Source of the DNA: Streptomyces sp. NBC_01294
Lineage (GTDB): Bacteria; Actinomycetota; Actinomycetes; Streptomycetales; Streptomycetaceae
Assembly (NCBI RefSeq): GCF_035917235.1
Contig: NZ_CP108423.1
Location: 62,001 to 126,000, forward strand
Direction: 5' to 3'
DNA length: 64,000 nucleotides
The translations under genes and the position numbers were made by a program. The notes under the pieces are model-generated. The model worked only from the letters and a program-made list of their open reading frames with translations. It ran no database searches and had not been told where the DNA came from. Positions within the stretch are counted from its first letter, which is position 1; each line of letters opens with the position of its first letter. This document shows, in pieces, positions 52,255 through 62,326 of the stretch.

Positions 52255-53213
52255 TTACGCGTCGACGGGCCCGCGGGCTGCGGCCGGGTCGAGGGAGTCG
52301 ATGTCCTCCATGAAGCTCAGCATCCGGGCGTTGACCAGGTCGGGGTGGTCGATCTGCGGTCCGTGCCCGGTCGCGGCGACGATCTCGGCGCGGGCGCCCG
52401 GGATCAGGCGCGGTACGCGTTCCAGCTGCCGCTGCGGGTGGACGAGCAGGCTGCGCTTGCCCATGATCAGGTAGAACGGCGTTCGGATGGAGCCCAGTTC
52501 CGCGTCCGAGAGCGGCAGCGGGGCGGGGCGGCGGATCCGGAAGGCCTTCACGCTGGCCTGGATCATCGCGCGGAGCTCGGGGACGACGATCACCGGCTGC
52601 TCCAGCCACTTGGCGAGGCGGGGGCGCCACGCCTTGGGGGCGTAGGTGGCGAAGAGGCTGGCGAAGATCCATACGAAGAAGCGCAGGCCGACCTTCTCCA
52701 GACCGCCCGGGTCGAGGGCGGTGACCGAGGCGAGCCGCCCGGGTCGAAGGTGGGCCTGGTTGATGACCAGCCAGCCGCCGTACGAGGAGCCGACGAGGTG
52801 GACATTGTCGAGGCCCAGCGCGTCGAGGGCCTCGTCCATCCACTGGGCCGCGCGCTCGGGCTGCCACATCGGTTCGCGCTGGACGCTGCGGCCCGGGGTC
52901 GCCGGGGGGTGTCGAGGGCGTAGACGGGGCGCTCGGCGCTGAGGGCAAGGGTGTTGGGGTACCACTGGGCGGAGCAGCCTCCCGAACCGTGTATCAGGAC
53001 CACGGGCGTGCGTGACTCGGCTGCCGGGTCGGCGGGGCCGTACCGGTAGACGTGCGTGGTGCCGAAGCTCGTCTCGACGTCCGTCTCGGAGCGGGCGGGC
53101 GCGCCCAACGCGTAGAGCGCGTCGCAGGCGGCGAAGTACCGGTCGCGCAAGGTGTCGTTCACGTAGCGGCCGATGTCGCGGCGCGCGCGGGTTCGGGTCG
53201 TGTTCTCGGGCAC
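52255..53213 (-). CDS. Alpha/beta hydrolase
   Basis: About 320 residues. Oxyanion loop VVLIHGSGGCSAQWYPN, nucleophile elbow LVGSSYGGWLVINQ, acid and final His in VAATGHGPQIDHPD. One indel near 52907 breaks it between PVYALDTP and GRSVQREPMWQPERAAQWMD. Resembles proline iminopeptidase / haloalkane-dehalogenase-like esterases; substrate unknown. GTG start behind GGAGGTGCCCC. Divergent from a TetR gene 126 bp away, with two palindromes between, so probably under TetR control. Confidence 0.88.
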
Positions 53214-53238
53214 GGGGCACCTCCGGGAAGATCCGTTC

Positions 53239-53271
53239 TTCGTAATACGAACGTACCATAAAAATGGTACG
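53239..53271. promoter_or_regulatory. Two palindromes, probable TetR operators
   Basis: TTCGT-AAT-ACGAA (53239-53251) and CGTACCAT-AAAA-ATGGTACG (53252-53271, 8-bp arms) lie back to back between the divergent hydrolase and TetR genes. The sequence is far more AT-rich than its surroundings. Binding there could repress both genes. Confidence 0.8.
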
Positions 53272-53339
53272 GCGGTATCATGAAAGAGTCCGGCGAGACC
53301 GGACCGCGAACGCACCACCGACGGGCGGAGACACGACAC

Positions 53340-53959
53340 ATGCCAAAGCGCGTGGACCACGAGGAGCGGCGAACGCAGATCGCCGAGGCGCTCATCCGGG
53401 TCGCCGGACGGCGCGGACTGCACGCGGTCGGCATGCGTGACGTGGCAGCCGAGGCCGGAGTGTCACTCCGGCTCGTGCAGTACTACTTCCAGACCAAGGA
53501 AAGACTTCTCTTCTACGGGCTCCAGCACCTGACCGACCGCTTCACCGCACGTGTGGGCGCCCGCCTCCGCGCCGCAGGCCGACCCGGCCGCGCGCGCGAC
53601 CATCGAGCGTGCTGCTGGCCTCTCTCCCCACCGACGAGGAGAGCCGGACCTTCCACCTCCTCTACAGCTCCTACTCCATCCTGTCCGTGACCGACGAGGC
53701 CCTGGCCGCGCAGCCCTTCATCGACAACCCGGACGCCGCGGAGAACGCCGTGGCCGGCCTCATCGAGCAGGCGCAGGAGGCCGGACTCGCCGACCCCGAC
53801 GCCGACGCGCGCACCGAGGCGATCAGCCTGCTCGCCATGACGGCGACCATGGGCACCAGCATCCTCGTGGGCCAGCGGGGGCCGGAGTCGGCCGTCGCGG
53901 TGCTCCACCACCACCTCGACCGGATCTTCACCACAGCCGGCCTGACCGCCGCGCCGTAG
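53340..53959 (+). CDS. TetR-family transcriptional regulator
   Basis: About 206 residues. N-terminal HTH: RRTQIAEALIRVAGRRGLHA, VGMRDVAAEAGVSLRLVQYY, FQTKERLLFYGLQHL is the classical TetR DNA-binding region. After an indel near 53605 the ligand domain reads LPTDEESRTFHLLYSSYSIL, FIDNPDAAENAVAGLIEQAQ, SLLAMTATMGTSILVGQRG. Start ATG with GGAG upstream. Likely represses itself and the divergent hydrolase; ligand unknown, perhaps an acyl or ester compound given the neighbours. Confidence 0.9.
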
Positions 53960-54007
53960 CGGCTCGGCGGCTCGGCGGCTCGGCCAGGACGACGGCCGGG
54001 ACAAAGG

Positions 54008-56079
54008 TCAGCCCAGGTAGTCGGTGACGAGTTCGGCGAAGGCCTCCGGGGTGAGGACCGTGACGCCCAGTTCCGTGGCCTTGACGGCCTTGGAGCTCGG
54101 CTTCCCGCTCGCGGACGGCGCGCAGACCAAGTAGGTGGTCTTGGAGTTGACGCTGCTGCCGGCCCGGCCGCCGGCCTTCTCGATCAGCGCGTTCATCTCC
54201 GAGCGCCCCATGTTCTCCAGCGGACCGCTCATCTTGCCGGTGACGACGACGGTGTTGCCCGCCAGCGGGCCTTCGACCGCCGCCTGAGGCTGCTGCGGCT
54301 CCTTCATGTTGACCCCGGCCGCGACCAGCTTGTCGATGACGCTGGGCCAGGGCGGCGACCTGTTCGACGATGACAGGAGCCTTCTCCCCGCCGATAGCCG
54401 TCGACTTCCTGCATGTCGGAGGCGTCGGCCTGCCGGATCGCGTCCATCGTGCCGAAGTGCGCGGCGATGCGGCGGGACATGCTGCGCCCGGTGCCGAGCA
54501 CGCCCAGGGCGCAGAAGACGCGGTTGAGCGGGCGGGACTTGGCGGCCGCTATCTGCTCGGCCAGCTTCGCCCCGCGCTTCGCGCTGCCGGAGGCGGTCGT
54601 GAGCTGGTCCTCGGTGAGGGTGAACAGGTCGGCGACGTCGGCGACGTCGCGGACTCGATCAGCGCCTTGACGTACGTCTTGCCCAGCCCGTCGATGTCGA
54701 GCATGTCGCGCCCGGCGGCGTACTCGATCAGCGCGGGCAGCGCGCACGCCGTCCCCTTCGCACAGCGCCAGCGCTCCTGGTCCTTGTTGATCTCTCCACC
54801 GCAGTTGGGGCATGCCGTGGGCAGCGGCACCTCCGGTGCGCCGTCCGGGCGGCGTTCCACGACGGCCGCCTGAACGCGGGGGATGATGTCGCCGGCCTTG
54901 TAGACCGTCACGGTGTCCCCGAGGTGGAGGTCGCGGCGGCGGATGTCCGCGGGGTTGTGCAGGGTGGCCCGGGTGACCGTGGATCCGTCGATGTCGACCG
55001 GCTCGAGGATGGCCGTCGGGGCCAGGACGCCGGTACGGCCCACGTCCCAGACGACATCCTTCAGCACGGTCTGCCGCTCGACCGCCGGGAGCTTGAAGCG
55101 CGATCGCCCAGTACGGGAACCTGCTGCCGAAGCCGGCCGCCGCCTGCTCGGCCGCGTCGTTCGCCTTGATCACGACCCCGTCGATGCCGAACGGCAGGGC
55201 GGGGCGCAGCGCCGCGATCTCGTCGACCTTCTGCTGCGCCTCGGCGAGGGTCGCGGCCACGTGCAGACCCGCGGGTGTGTCGGCCGTGGTCTGCACCCCG
55301 GCCCCGGCCACGGCGGCCAGGGCCTCGGCGTGCGTGGCCCCGGAGGGCGCGAAGGCGACGCCGTCGAGCTCGACCGCTCCGTACGCCCAGAACGTCATCG
55401 CGAGCCGGTACGGACGGTCCTTCGCGCGCAGGTGCGGCCGTGCCGTTGCGCGGGTTCGCGAAGACCTGCGCGCCGTGTGCGGTGCGGACCTCGTTCGCGG
55501 TCTCGAACTGCGCTTGCGTGAACAGGACCTCGCCGCGCACCTCGAACGTGGCCGGCACGGGCAGCTGCTCGGGCAGGCCCTCGATGGTGCCGATGACGTG
55601 GCTGACGTCCTCGCCGTGGGTGCCGTTGCCGCGGGTGATGATCTGCTCCAGCCGGCCGGCCCGGTAGCGGGCGGCGACGGCCGCTCCGTCCATCTTCGGC
55701 TCGACGGTGAAGCCGCCCGTGGGCACGTGGCCCAGGCGGCGCTCGAGGGAGGCTCCCCATGCGGTGAGGCCGGCCGGGTCGAAGACGTTGTCGAGGCTGA
55801 GCAGGCGGGTGGTGTGCGCTGGTGTCGCCGACCGGGGCGGCGCCGTCCCCGACCAGGCCGGTCGGGGAGTCCTGGGCGGCCTCGTCGGGGTGCGCCGCCT
55901 CCCAGGCGAAGCACGGACAGCCGCAGCCGGTCGTAACCGGCGTCGTCCAGCGTGCTGTTCTCGCCGCCGTAGTACGCCTGCGACGCCTCGCGCAACTGCT
56001 GGAGCGCGGCGCCGTATTCGGCACGGCTGGACAGGGTGGGCAGGCCGGACAGTGCCTCATCGGCGGAGGTGATCGTCAT
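54008..56079 (-). CDS. ligA: NAD-dependent DNA ligase (LigA type)
   Basis: Seals nicks using NAD. Order: N-terminal helices ([18 protein letters not shown]), adenylation domain with catalytic Lys in [18 protein letters not shown] (KxDG), [33 protein letters not shown]-fold ([31 protein letters not shown]); zinc finger CPNCGG...CAKGTAC; helix-hairpin-helix ([20 protein letters not shown]); C-terminal BRCT ([20 protein letters not shown]). About 690 residues. Indels near 55915, 55830, 55440, 55100, 54650 and 54385. KMDGAA differs from the usual KVDGLA/KIDGLA, suggesting a secondary LigA paralogue. ATG at 56079. Confidence 0.9.
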
Positions 56080-56300
56080 GAGAATCGATCCTCTCCCATG
56101 GGTCTGACAATGCCCGGCCGGCATGGCGGGTCGCGGCGGCGCCCGGGCCCGCGCCATCAGCTCCGCGGTGGCTGTTCGCGCAGGCCAAGGCCCTCTTCGC
56201 GGACGGCCGACCGCCCCTGCGGGTGCGAGTCTCGGCCGGATGGGGGAAGCTGGGCATGGTCTCAGCGCCGACGGTGGGACCGACAGGCGAGGAGGGCGTC

Positions 56301-56778
56301 GTGGACGCATCAGGCGACGGACGGCACGTTCGTGCACCCCGGTCCAGAATGCGGACAGCCACTCTGCTGTGCGCGGCGGCAGCCCTGGTGGCGGCCACCG
56401 TCCCGGCCTCCGCTCACACCCGGGCCGCACCGGCTCCGGTGCCCGAGCCGGTCGTGGTCGTCGACTGCTTCTCCAAGGCCCAGGTGCGCCCCGAGGAGTA
56501 CCTGCTGGCCTGTGGCGACGGCAACAACCGCCTCGTCGAGCTCCGCTGGGACACCTGGGGGCCGCGGACCGCGACGGCCACGGGCATCGACATGGTGAAC
56601 GACTGCAACCCCTACTGCGCGGCGGGCCGCTTCCGGCCCTACCCGGTGACGGTGACCCTCAGCAGTCCGGAGACCTGGCCGGAGCACCCCGATGTCCGGC
56701 GCTTCACCCATGATCCGACTCCTGTACACGGACACAGCGCCGGACCCGGTCCCGAGATACGTCACCTGGGTGTACTGA
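56301..56778 (+). CDS. Secreted protein of unknown function
   Basis: About 158 residues. GTG start behind GAGGAGGGCGTC; an ATG at 56349 (MRTATLLCAAAALVAA) marks the signal peptide, cleaved near ASAHTRA. Mature part: VVVVDCFSKAQVRPEEYLLA, CGDGNNRLVELRWDTWG, MVNDCNPYCAAGRFRPYPVT, four Cys likely in two disulfides. After an indel near 56705 it ends LLYTDTAPDPVPRYVTWVY. A conserved type of exported Streptomyces protein; function unknown. Converges with the GNAT gene. Confidence 0.75.
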
Positions 56779-56844
56779 CGGCTGACGGACACTGACGGCT
56801 GACGCCTGACGGACAGGGCCCGATGGTGCCCGGCGGTCCCGGCT

Positions 56845-57606
56845 TCAGCTGCGTTCGAAGCCGTGCGTCTGGCCGATGACGGAGAAGCCGCGGCGCTCGT
56901 ACCAGTGGCGCGGCCAGTCGTTCGCGTCGGCGATCAGGAACCGGGTGTCGCAGCCCTGGTCGACGGCCCTGCCCAGTGCGGTGCTCAGAACGGCGTCCCC
57001 GTAACCATGCTTGAGGTGGGCCTCCGAGGTGATCAGGTCCTCGATCTGGGCGATACCGGTCGCCGGGTCGAGGTGGAGAGGTCGGCCTGGAGGCGACGTC
57101 ACCTGCGCCGCGCGGGCACCGATGAAGTACACGACGTCGGCTCCGCGCCGGCGAGCCTCGCGCCGGTCGACGAGCTGCCGCAGGACCTCTTCGCCGGCGT
57201 CCGGAAGGAAGCCCTGCCAGCGCCGGGTCAGCGGGATGCGCAGTGCTTCCAGGTCCACCTCTTCCGCCGGCCCACCGGCCCGCACCACGCCCGTGTGCAG
57301 CATGATCAGATAGGTGGAATGGCTGTATCCGGCCCGGATCAGCGGCTCCGCGCACGCCGCTCCGATTTCGTCGTCGAGGACGGAGATCAGGCGGTGCGAA
57401 AGGTGCTTCAGCGCTTCCTCCGCGATGGCCGGCAGGGCTTCGGGGTCGACGGCGGTGTCGATGACGAGGTGGTTGTTCGCGTGGGAGTGCGCGAGTGCCT
57501 CGTCGTACGCGGCGAACCCGCCGGGGACGTCGACGGTGCGCGCGGCCTGACGGCGGGCGAAGGCGGAAAGGAAGGCGTTGATCCGCTGTATCTCTGAGCT
57601 CGGCAT
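56845..57606 (-). CDS. GNAT family N-acetyltransferase
   Basis: 253 residues, intact. N-terminal half SAFARRQAARTVDVPGGFAA, HANNHLVIDTAVDPEALPAI, then a GNAT core with the acetyl-CoA-related region EDLITSEAHLKHGYGDAVLS (motif for the pyrophosphate loop), CDTRFLIADANDWPRHWYER and the classical end RGFSVIGQTHGFERS. Two-domain proteins of this type acetylate small molecules or proteins; substrate unknown. Weak binding site before ATG at 57606. Directly downstream is the fragment of a DUF6882-like gene. Confidence 0.85.
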   Translation of the reverse strand: MPSSEIQRINAFLSAFARRQAARTVDVPGGFAAYDEALAHSHANNHLVIDTAVDPEALPAIAEEALKHLSHRLISVLDDEIGAACAEPLIRAGYSHSTYLIMLHTGVVRAGGPAEEVDLEALRIPLTRRWQGFLPDAGEEVLRQLVDRREARRRGADVVYFIGARAAQVTSPPGRPLHLDPATGIAQIEDLITSEAHLKHGYGDAVLSTALGRAVDQGCDTRFLIADANDWPRHWYERRGFSVIGQTHGFERS

Positions 57607-57714
57607 GGGGGAATCGTATGCAGTCCAGCACCCTGCGGCCTGCGAATTCCCCCGGGCGGCCCGCAGGCGCCTCGTGGACGCGCGGCGTGAGACCGGGACG
57701 GCTGGCCGACTCCA

Positions 57715-57900
57715 GGTGATGACTCCGCTGCGCTGGTCGAGTCCCCAACGGTCCGCCGAGCCGAGCCCCCACGAGGTGTGCGCGAAGGCAAGCTGTTCGA
57801 TCACGTCTTCACCCTGGAGGAGAAGCGTCCCCAGGTCCGACTGATCGGTCTCCGTCGAGGCAACGGCTTCCGGCTCGGCGCTTCGCTTGAACAATCGCAT
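57715..57900 (-). pseudogene. N-terminal fragment of a DUF6882-like protein
   Basis: MRLFKRSAEPEAVASTETDQ, GEDVIEQLAFAHTSWGLGSA, DRWGLDQRSGVITW, then no continuation in any frame. DUF6882 proteins usually go on for another 130 residues after DQ.TG.I.W. The break is followed directly by unrelated sequence. It is therefore a truncated gene and not simply frameshifted. Confidence 0.55.
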
Positions 57901-58263
57901 GCCCTGGACGTCTGGCAGGAGCCTGCGGCGCGCTGGGCAGCGGTCGGGTCGAGCGGTGGGCCGGAGCGGCTTCCGGCCGGAGGGACAGGGCCCGCCGACG
58001 GCCGGTGGCCTGCGGTGAGGTGTGCGCCGAGCAGCGGATGGCCGGCCGGCTCTCGGGCGCTCGAAGCCCCAGCGGGTGCGTGCGGCAGGGGGCTGCTCTA
58101 GCGTCGAAGGAGGGAGGGGAGGCCCTGCCGAGCCGGTCCGATGCGGGGGCCCGGACCCGGCGGCTGTACGCCGGCCGCGTGCGCTCGGCGCCGTTCCACA
58201 CACGGATCCGGCACCCCCAGGTCCGGGCCGTGCGACGATCCCGGAAAGAGCAGGTGCGTCCCA

Positions 58264-58540
58264 TGCGCACGTCGACCCGTATCGCAGGTGTCCTCACCGG
58301 CCTGACCCTCGCACTCGGTGGCGTGGCCTTCACTGCCCCGGCCGCCCACGCGGACGTCTCGGCCTGCATCAACCAGGTCGAGCGAGAGCTCCAGGGTGGC
58401 GAGGCCCCGGCCTCCGTCCGGACAGCGTGCAGCGTTGGCTACAGCGGCAACCACGAGGAGTGCGTGTCCGGCCTGACCAGCGGCGGCGTGACCAACGGGA
58501 CCGCGGTGACCGCCTGTCGGGCCTCCGTCAGCCTAGGAGC
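58264..58540 (+). CDS. Small secreted Cys-containing protein
   Basis: Signal peptide MRTSTRIAGVLTGLTLALGG, cleaved near AAHADVS. Mature: ACINQVERELQGGEAPASVR, TACSVGYSGNHEECVSGLTS, AVTACRASVS, four Cys in about 60 residues. The open frame runs on to 58714, but after RASVS the composition is unlike the rest; a TAG one frame over near 58533 suggests an indel and the true end there. Function unknown. Followed by a hairpin terminator at 58626-58670. Confidence 0.6.
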
Positions 58541-58625
58541 TCCGCCGGGAGTTCCACGCGGCCGCCGCCCCTCGGCGCCGCTCCAGCGCGAGCTCCCTCC
58601 CGGCTCCGACGTGGTTCGTTCGCGA

Positions 58626-58670
58626 CCTCCGCCACCCTCCCCGCGCACTGCGGGATCGGGGTGGCGGAGG
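58626..58670 (+). terminator. Hairpin terminator
   Basis: CCTCCGCCACCC and GGGTGGCGGAGG form a perfect 12-bp stem with a 21-base loop between the small secreted protein and the ABC-F leader. Confidence 0.7.
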
Positions 58671-58714
58671 CTCGTGTGCCACTGGTGTGGTGGTTCCGTC
58701 GATTTAATAGGTTG

Positions 58715-58732
58715 AGACGAGACGCATCGTCT
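58715..58732 (+). promoter_or_regulatory. Leader hairpin with U-rich tail before the uORF
   Basis: AGACGA and TCGTCT (6 bp, loop GACGCA) followed by TGTTATGG. Upstream lies GATTTAAT, a possible -10 element for a leader transcript. Part of the ABC-F attenuator candidate. Confidence 0.5.
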
Positions 58733-58747
58733 TGTTATGGTGAGTGC

Positions 58748-58771
58748 ATGGCCTTCTTCTGCTTTCTCTGA
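58748..58771 (+). CDS. Seven-codon leader ORF of the ABC-F gene
   Basis: ATG followed by codons for AFFCFL and TGA. GGTGAG lies close upstream. It ends 66 bp before the ABC-F start. Short aromatic leader peptides are known before antibiotic-induced ABC-F genes, where a stalled ribosome on the leader changes a downstream terminator. Between leader and gene, CGGGCA (58775-58780) pairs with TGCCCG (58803-58808), with a nested CGGC/GCCG pair, giving a possible terminator or sequestrator. Confidence 0.6.
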   Translation: MAFFCFL

Positions 58772-58837
58772 GTCCGGGCACGGCCGACGCCGCCGTCTCT
58801 GCTGCCCGTAGACACTTCTCATCCCAGGGAAAGCCCC

Positions 58838-60524
58838 ATGCGCGAACGCGCCCACACCTCTGCGCCCGCTGCCGTGCCGCAGCTGTCCGTCAAGGACGTC
58901 ACCAAGTCGTACGGCACCCGAACCGTCCTCGACCAGGTCTCCTTCACCGTCCGCCCGGGTGAGAAGGCCGCCGTCATCGGCGAGAACGGGGCCGGCAAGT
59001 CCACCCTGCTGCGGCTGCTCGCCGCGGCCGAGGTGCCGGACTCCGGGGAGATCACCGTTCACTTTCCCGGCGGGACGGGCCACCTCGCCCAGACCCTCGA
59101 CCTCGACCCGGACTGCACCGTGCAGGACGCGATCGACCTCGCCCTCACCGAACTGCGCGACATGGAACGCCGACTGCGCACGGCTGAGGAGCACCTCGGC
59201 GGGGCATCGGAGGACGAACTCGCCGCGTACGGCGAGCTGCTGATCGCGTACGAGCAGCGCGCAGCACGACGCGGACGCCCGCGTCGACGCCGCCGGGCAC
59301 AGCTCGGACTCGGACCTGGACCCGGACTTCGCCGGGATCACCCGCGACCGCCTGCTCGGCTCGCTCTCCGGCGGCGAGCAGTCGCGGCTCGCGCTCGCCT
59401 GCGTGCTGGCCGCCTCCCCGAACTGCAGCCCTCGACGAGCTGACGAACCACCTCGACGCCGTGGCCGTGCGCGCTCGAGGAGCACCTGCGCGCGCACCGC
59501 GGCACGGTCTCGCCGGCTGACCGCACGACCCGCCTGAGCGCATCGCCACCACGATCCTCGAGGTCGACGCGGATGCGCGCACGGTGCGCCGGTACGGCGA
59601 CGGGTGGCTCGGCTACCGAGCCGCGAGGGCCGCCGCCCGCCGTCGCGCGGAGCGGGAGCACGCGGACTGGCTGGAGGAGGTGGCCCGTACCGAGGAGCTG
59701 CTCGATGCCGCCGGGAAGCGGCTGGCGACCACCGGCAAGGACCCGCGGCAGGGTTTCGGCAAGCACCGCCGCTCGCACGAGGCGAAGCTCGGCGGCCAGG
59801 TGCGGGCGGTCCGGGAGCGGCTGGCCCACCTGCAGCGCAACAGGGTGGCGGCGCCGCCGGAACCGCTGCGGTTCACGGCGGCGCTGTCGGCGGCAGGCGG
59901 CGGGCATCCCGTCGACCGTCCGCTCGCCGAGCTCGACGGCGTGGCGGTCGGCGAACGGCTGTGGCTGGACGGGCTGCTGACGGTCGCTCCGGGGCAACGG
60001 CTGCTGGTCACGGGCGAGAACGGGGCCGGCAAGACGACGCTGCTGCGTGTCCTGGCGGGCGACTTGGAGCCGGATGCGGGGGCGGTGCGCCGCCCTGCCC
60101 GCATCGGGTACCTGGCGCAGGAGCTGCCCGCGCGCTCCACGCGACTCCCGCTGCTCGCGGCCTTCGCGGCCGGACGGGCCGGGCTGCCGGAGGAGTACGC
60201 CGAACAGCTGCTGGAGCTGGGCCTGTTCCGTGAGGAGGACCTGCCCGTGCCGGTCGCGGCGCTGTCGCAGGACAGCAGCGACGGCTGCAGATCGCGAGCC
60301 TGGTGACCCGGCCCGCGGACCTCCTCGTACTCGACGAGCCGACGAACCACATCGCGCTCGACCTGGTCGAGGACCTGGAGGCCGCGCTCGCGGCGTACCC
60401 GGGAGCGGTGGTCGCGGTCTCGCACGACCGCGGCTTCCGCGAGCGGTTCCCGGGGGAACGGCTGGAGCTGCGCGGCGGCCGGAGGCGCTGGTCCCGCGCC
60501 GCCGAAGGGGGAGCCGACGCATGA
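58838..60524 (+). CDS. ABC-F type ribosome-protection protein (frameshifted)
   Basis: Two ATPase domains and no membrane domain, the ABC-F plan. First: SVKDVTKSYGTRTVLDQV, Walker A GENGAGKSTLL, signature SLSGGEQSRLALACVL, Walker B/H around LDELTNHLDAVAVR. The linker (EREHADWLEEVARTEELLDA, FGKHRRSHEAKL) is charged. Second: TGENGAGKTTLLRVLAG, ALS-(indel)-RLQIASLVTRPADLLVLDEP, VVAVSHDRGFRERF. Indels near 59265, 59425, 59500 and 60275. About 560 residues. Similar to macrolide/lincosamide-type protection proteins of producers. RBS GGGAAAG. Preceded by a leader ORF. Confidence 0.88.
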
Positions 60525-60815
60525 CACCTGCGCAAGCCGGCTGTCAGGCACACCTTCGGAGTTGAAGAGCGTGGAGAAACCCTTGAGGGCCAGATCGCCA
60601 CATCGACGGCGCCGCAATGCCCCGATCCTCCAGCCCGGGTCCGCAGCGCCTTCCTCTGCTCATGGACCCTGCTTTTGGACTCACCGCAGCGGTTCCCCCC
60701 GCATGTTTGTACCTTCCACCAGTACGAACTCCCGTGGATGGGCAGGGAGACTTCCCGCCGAGGGCCGCGGCTCATCCTGAGAGCCGACGCCACAAATCGA
60801 GGGGGAACCACCACG

Positions 60816-61641
60816 ATGAGTGGTCAGTTGTACGACGGCATCGGCGAAGCATTCGAAGGCTTCAAGACCCTCGCCCATCATTCGTTACACCGAGGTACCA
60901 GGCTTCCTCGCCCTGGTCGGCGACGTCACCGGCAAGTCTGTTCTCGACATCGCCTGCGGTACGGGATTCTACAGCCGCGAGCTCAAGCGCCGTGGTGCCT
61001 CCCGTGTGTTCGGGTTCGACATCTCCAGCGCGATGATCGACGCCGCCGAAGCCCGCGAGCAGTCCGAACCCCTCGGCATCGCATACGAAGTCGGGGACAC
61101 GGCCACCTTGCGGGCCTTCGATCAGCCCTTCGACGTCGCCGTGGCCGTGCAGGCATTCAACTATGCGACCGACGTCGCCGAGATCGAGCAGATGATGCGC
61201 AACATCCGGCGCAGCCTCGTTGCCGGCGGTGCATACTTCCTGTTCGCGCAGAACCCGGGCTTCGACTTCGACGGCCCCTCGCTGGCCAAGTACGGGTTCC
61301 TGTGCGAGGCGACGGGCAAGGACAACGCGATCGGCCGGGGGACGCGGATCACGGCCCTGCTGGATCCTCCCGTCTCGTTCGAGGCCACCACGCCGTCGAA
61401 GGAGACGTACGAGAGGACACTGACGGCGGCCGGATTCACTGGGATCGAGTGGGTTCCGCTGGACGTCTCGGATGCCGGCGTGGAGAAGTTCGGCGAGGAA
61501 TTCTGGGCGGACTACGCCACGAACCGGCCGCTGGATCATGATCCGTCCGCTGCACCGCCTGACCGACAATCTCCGGGACAGTCCGCCTTTCGGGCCGGAC
61601 CGCGCCCTGGCGCGGCGGTAACGGGTTGGCCACGGCCTTGA
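60816..61641 (+). CDS. Class I SAM-dependent methyltransferase
   Basis: About 255 residues. Start MSGQLYDGIGEAFEGFKTLA behind GAGGGGG; after an indel near 60880, IIRYTEVPGFLALVGD, then motif I SVLDIACGTGFYSRELKRRG, motif II VFGFDISSAMIDAAEA, FDVAVAVQAFNYATDVAEIE, VAGGAYFLFAQNPGFDFDG. Resembles methyltransferases acting on small molecules in natural-product pathways. The end is uncertain: EEFWADYATNRPL is near the true C-terminus, and the frame runs on to 61641, perhaps through an indel near 61535. Confidence 0.85.
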
Positions 61642-61701
61642 TTGAGAAATGGCCGCGCGACGGCAGTGACGGCGCCAGCCGAGCTGAGCCAGGCGACGCG
61701 G

Positions 61702-61728
61702 AGGCCCCGCTCGAGGGCGGGGCCTTTC
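61702..61728 (+). terminator. Hairpin terminator with T tail
   Basis: AGGCCCCGC and GCGGGGCCT (9 bp, loop TCGAGG), followed by TT. Lies between the methyltransferase and the minus-strand small protein, so it may serve both directions. Confidence 0.75.
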
Positions 61729-61789
61729 GCGGGCGCGCAGTGTCATTGGCGCGTCGCCGGCACTCTCGACCTCCTCTTCGACGGCCCAG

Positions 61790-62047
61790 TCATGCACAGG
61801 GCACCTTCCGGCCTCGACTCAACGAGGGCTTCGAGCGCGTTCGGTACGTTGGCGTTGTCAGCCCAGTCGTGGCGAGGGCCGAGGCCCGCGGCGCCGAAGC
61901 TGCGCGCCTGCCTCGAAGGCGCCTGAGCATTCCGCCGGCCTGTTCCCGCTTGCGCGGGTCGGAAGCTGCACGCCGCACCGATGCGATCGCCCTCTGCCCC
62001 TGCGGGCTGCGGCTGAACTGCTTGATTTTTGCGAATAGTCCGGACAT
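61790..62047 (-). CDS. Small basic protein
   Basis: ATG behind an excellent GGGAGGG site. MSGLFAKIKQFSRSPQGQRA, IASVRRAASDPRKREQAGGM, LRRLRGRR reads as a complete 48-residue basic protein, similar to small actinobacterial proteins with the pattern FxxxKQFxxSxxGxxA. The frame then runs on for 38 more residues of different character, so an indel near the end is likely. Function unknown. Confidence 0.6.
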   Translation of the reverse strand: MSGLFAKIKQFSRSPQGQRAIASVRRAASDPRKREQAGGMLRRLRGRRAASAPRASALATTGLTTPTYRTRSKPSLSRGRKVPCA

Positions 62048-62326
62048 AAGCCCTCCCGGTATGGCCCATCGTGACGCTACGTGGTGCCTCGAGGCCTTCC
62101 TCCTCCAACGGCGGGTGCCCGCCGAGGAGCAGACGGCCCCAGGCCGCATCCCGGCACCGGGTGAGCGGCCGGAGCGCTTAACGGGCAGCGTGTGAGGCTC
62201 CTGCGGCACCCGGTCGATCAGCGTACGGGGCGCCGACCGCTACCCGGCGGGACGTACGGAGGAAATACCAGGGAATATGGCCGCATTGGCTGGAAATCCA
62301 TGGCCAATTTGGTGATAAGTACACCG
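62048..62326. other. AT-rich upstream region of the PaaK-like gene
   Basis: 279 bp. From 62260 to 62345 the GC content drops to about half, unlike the rest. ATTGGC (62285-62290) and GCCAAT (62303-62308), with TGGA/TCCA inside, form a near-palindrome that could be an operator. Confidence 0.45.

Noticed and set aside
53960..54000. GGCTCGGCG repeats between tetR and ligA as a terminator
   Set aside because: Direct repeats only, no inverted repeat stem; listed here as a short noncoding repeat without function.
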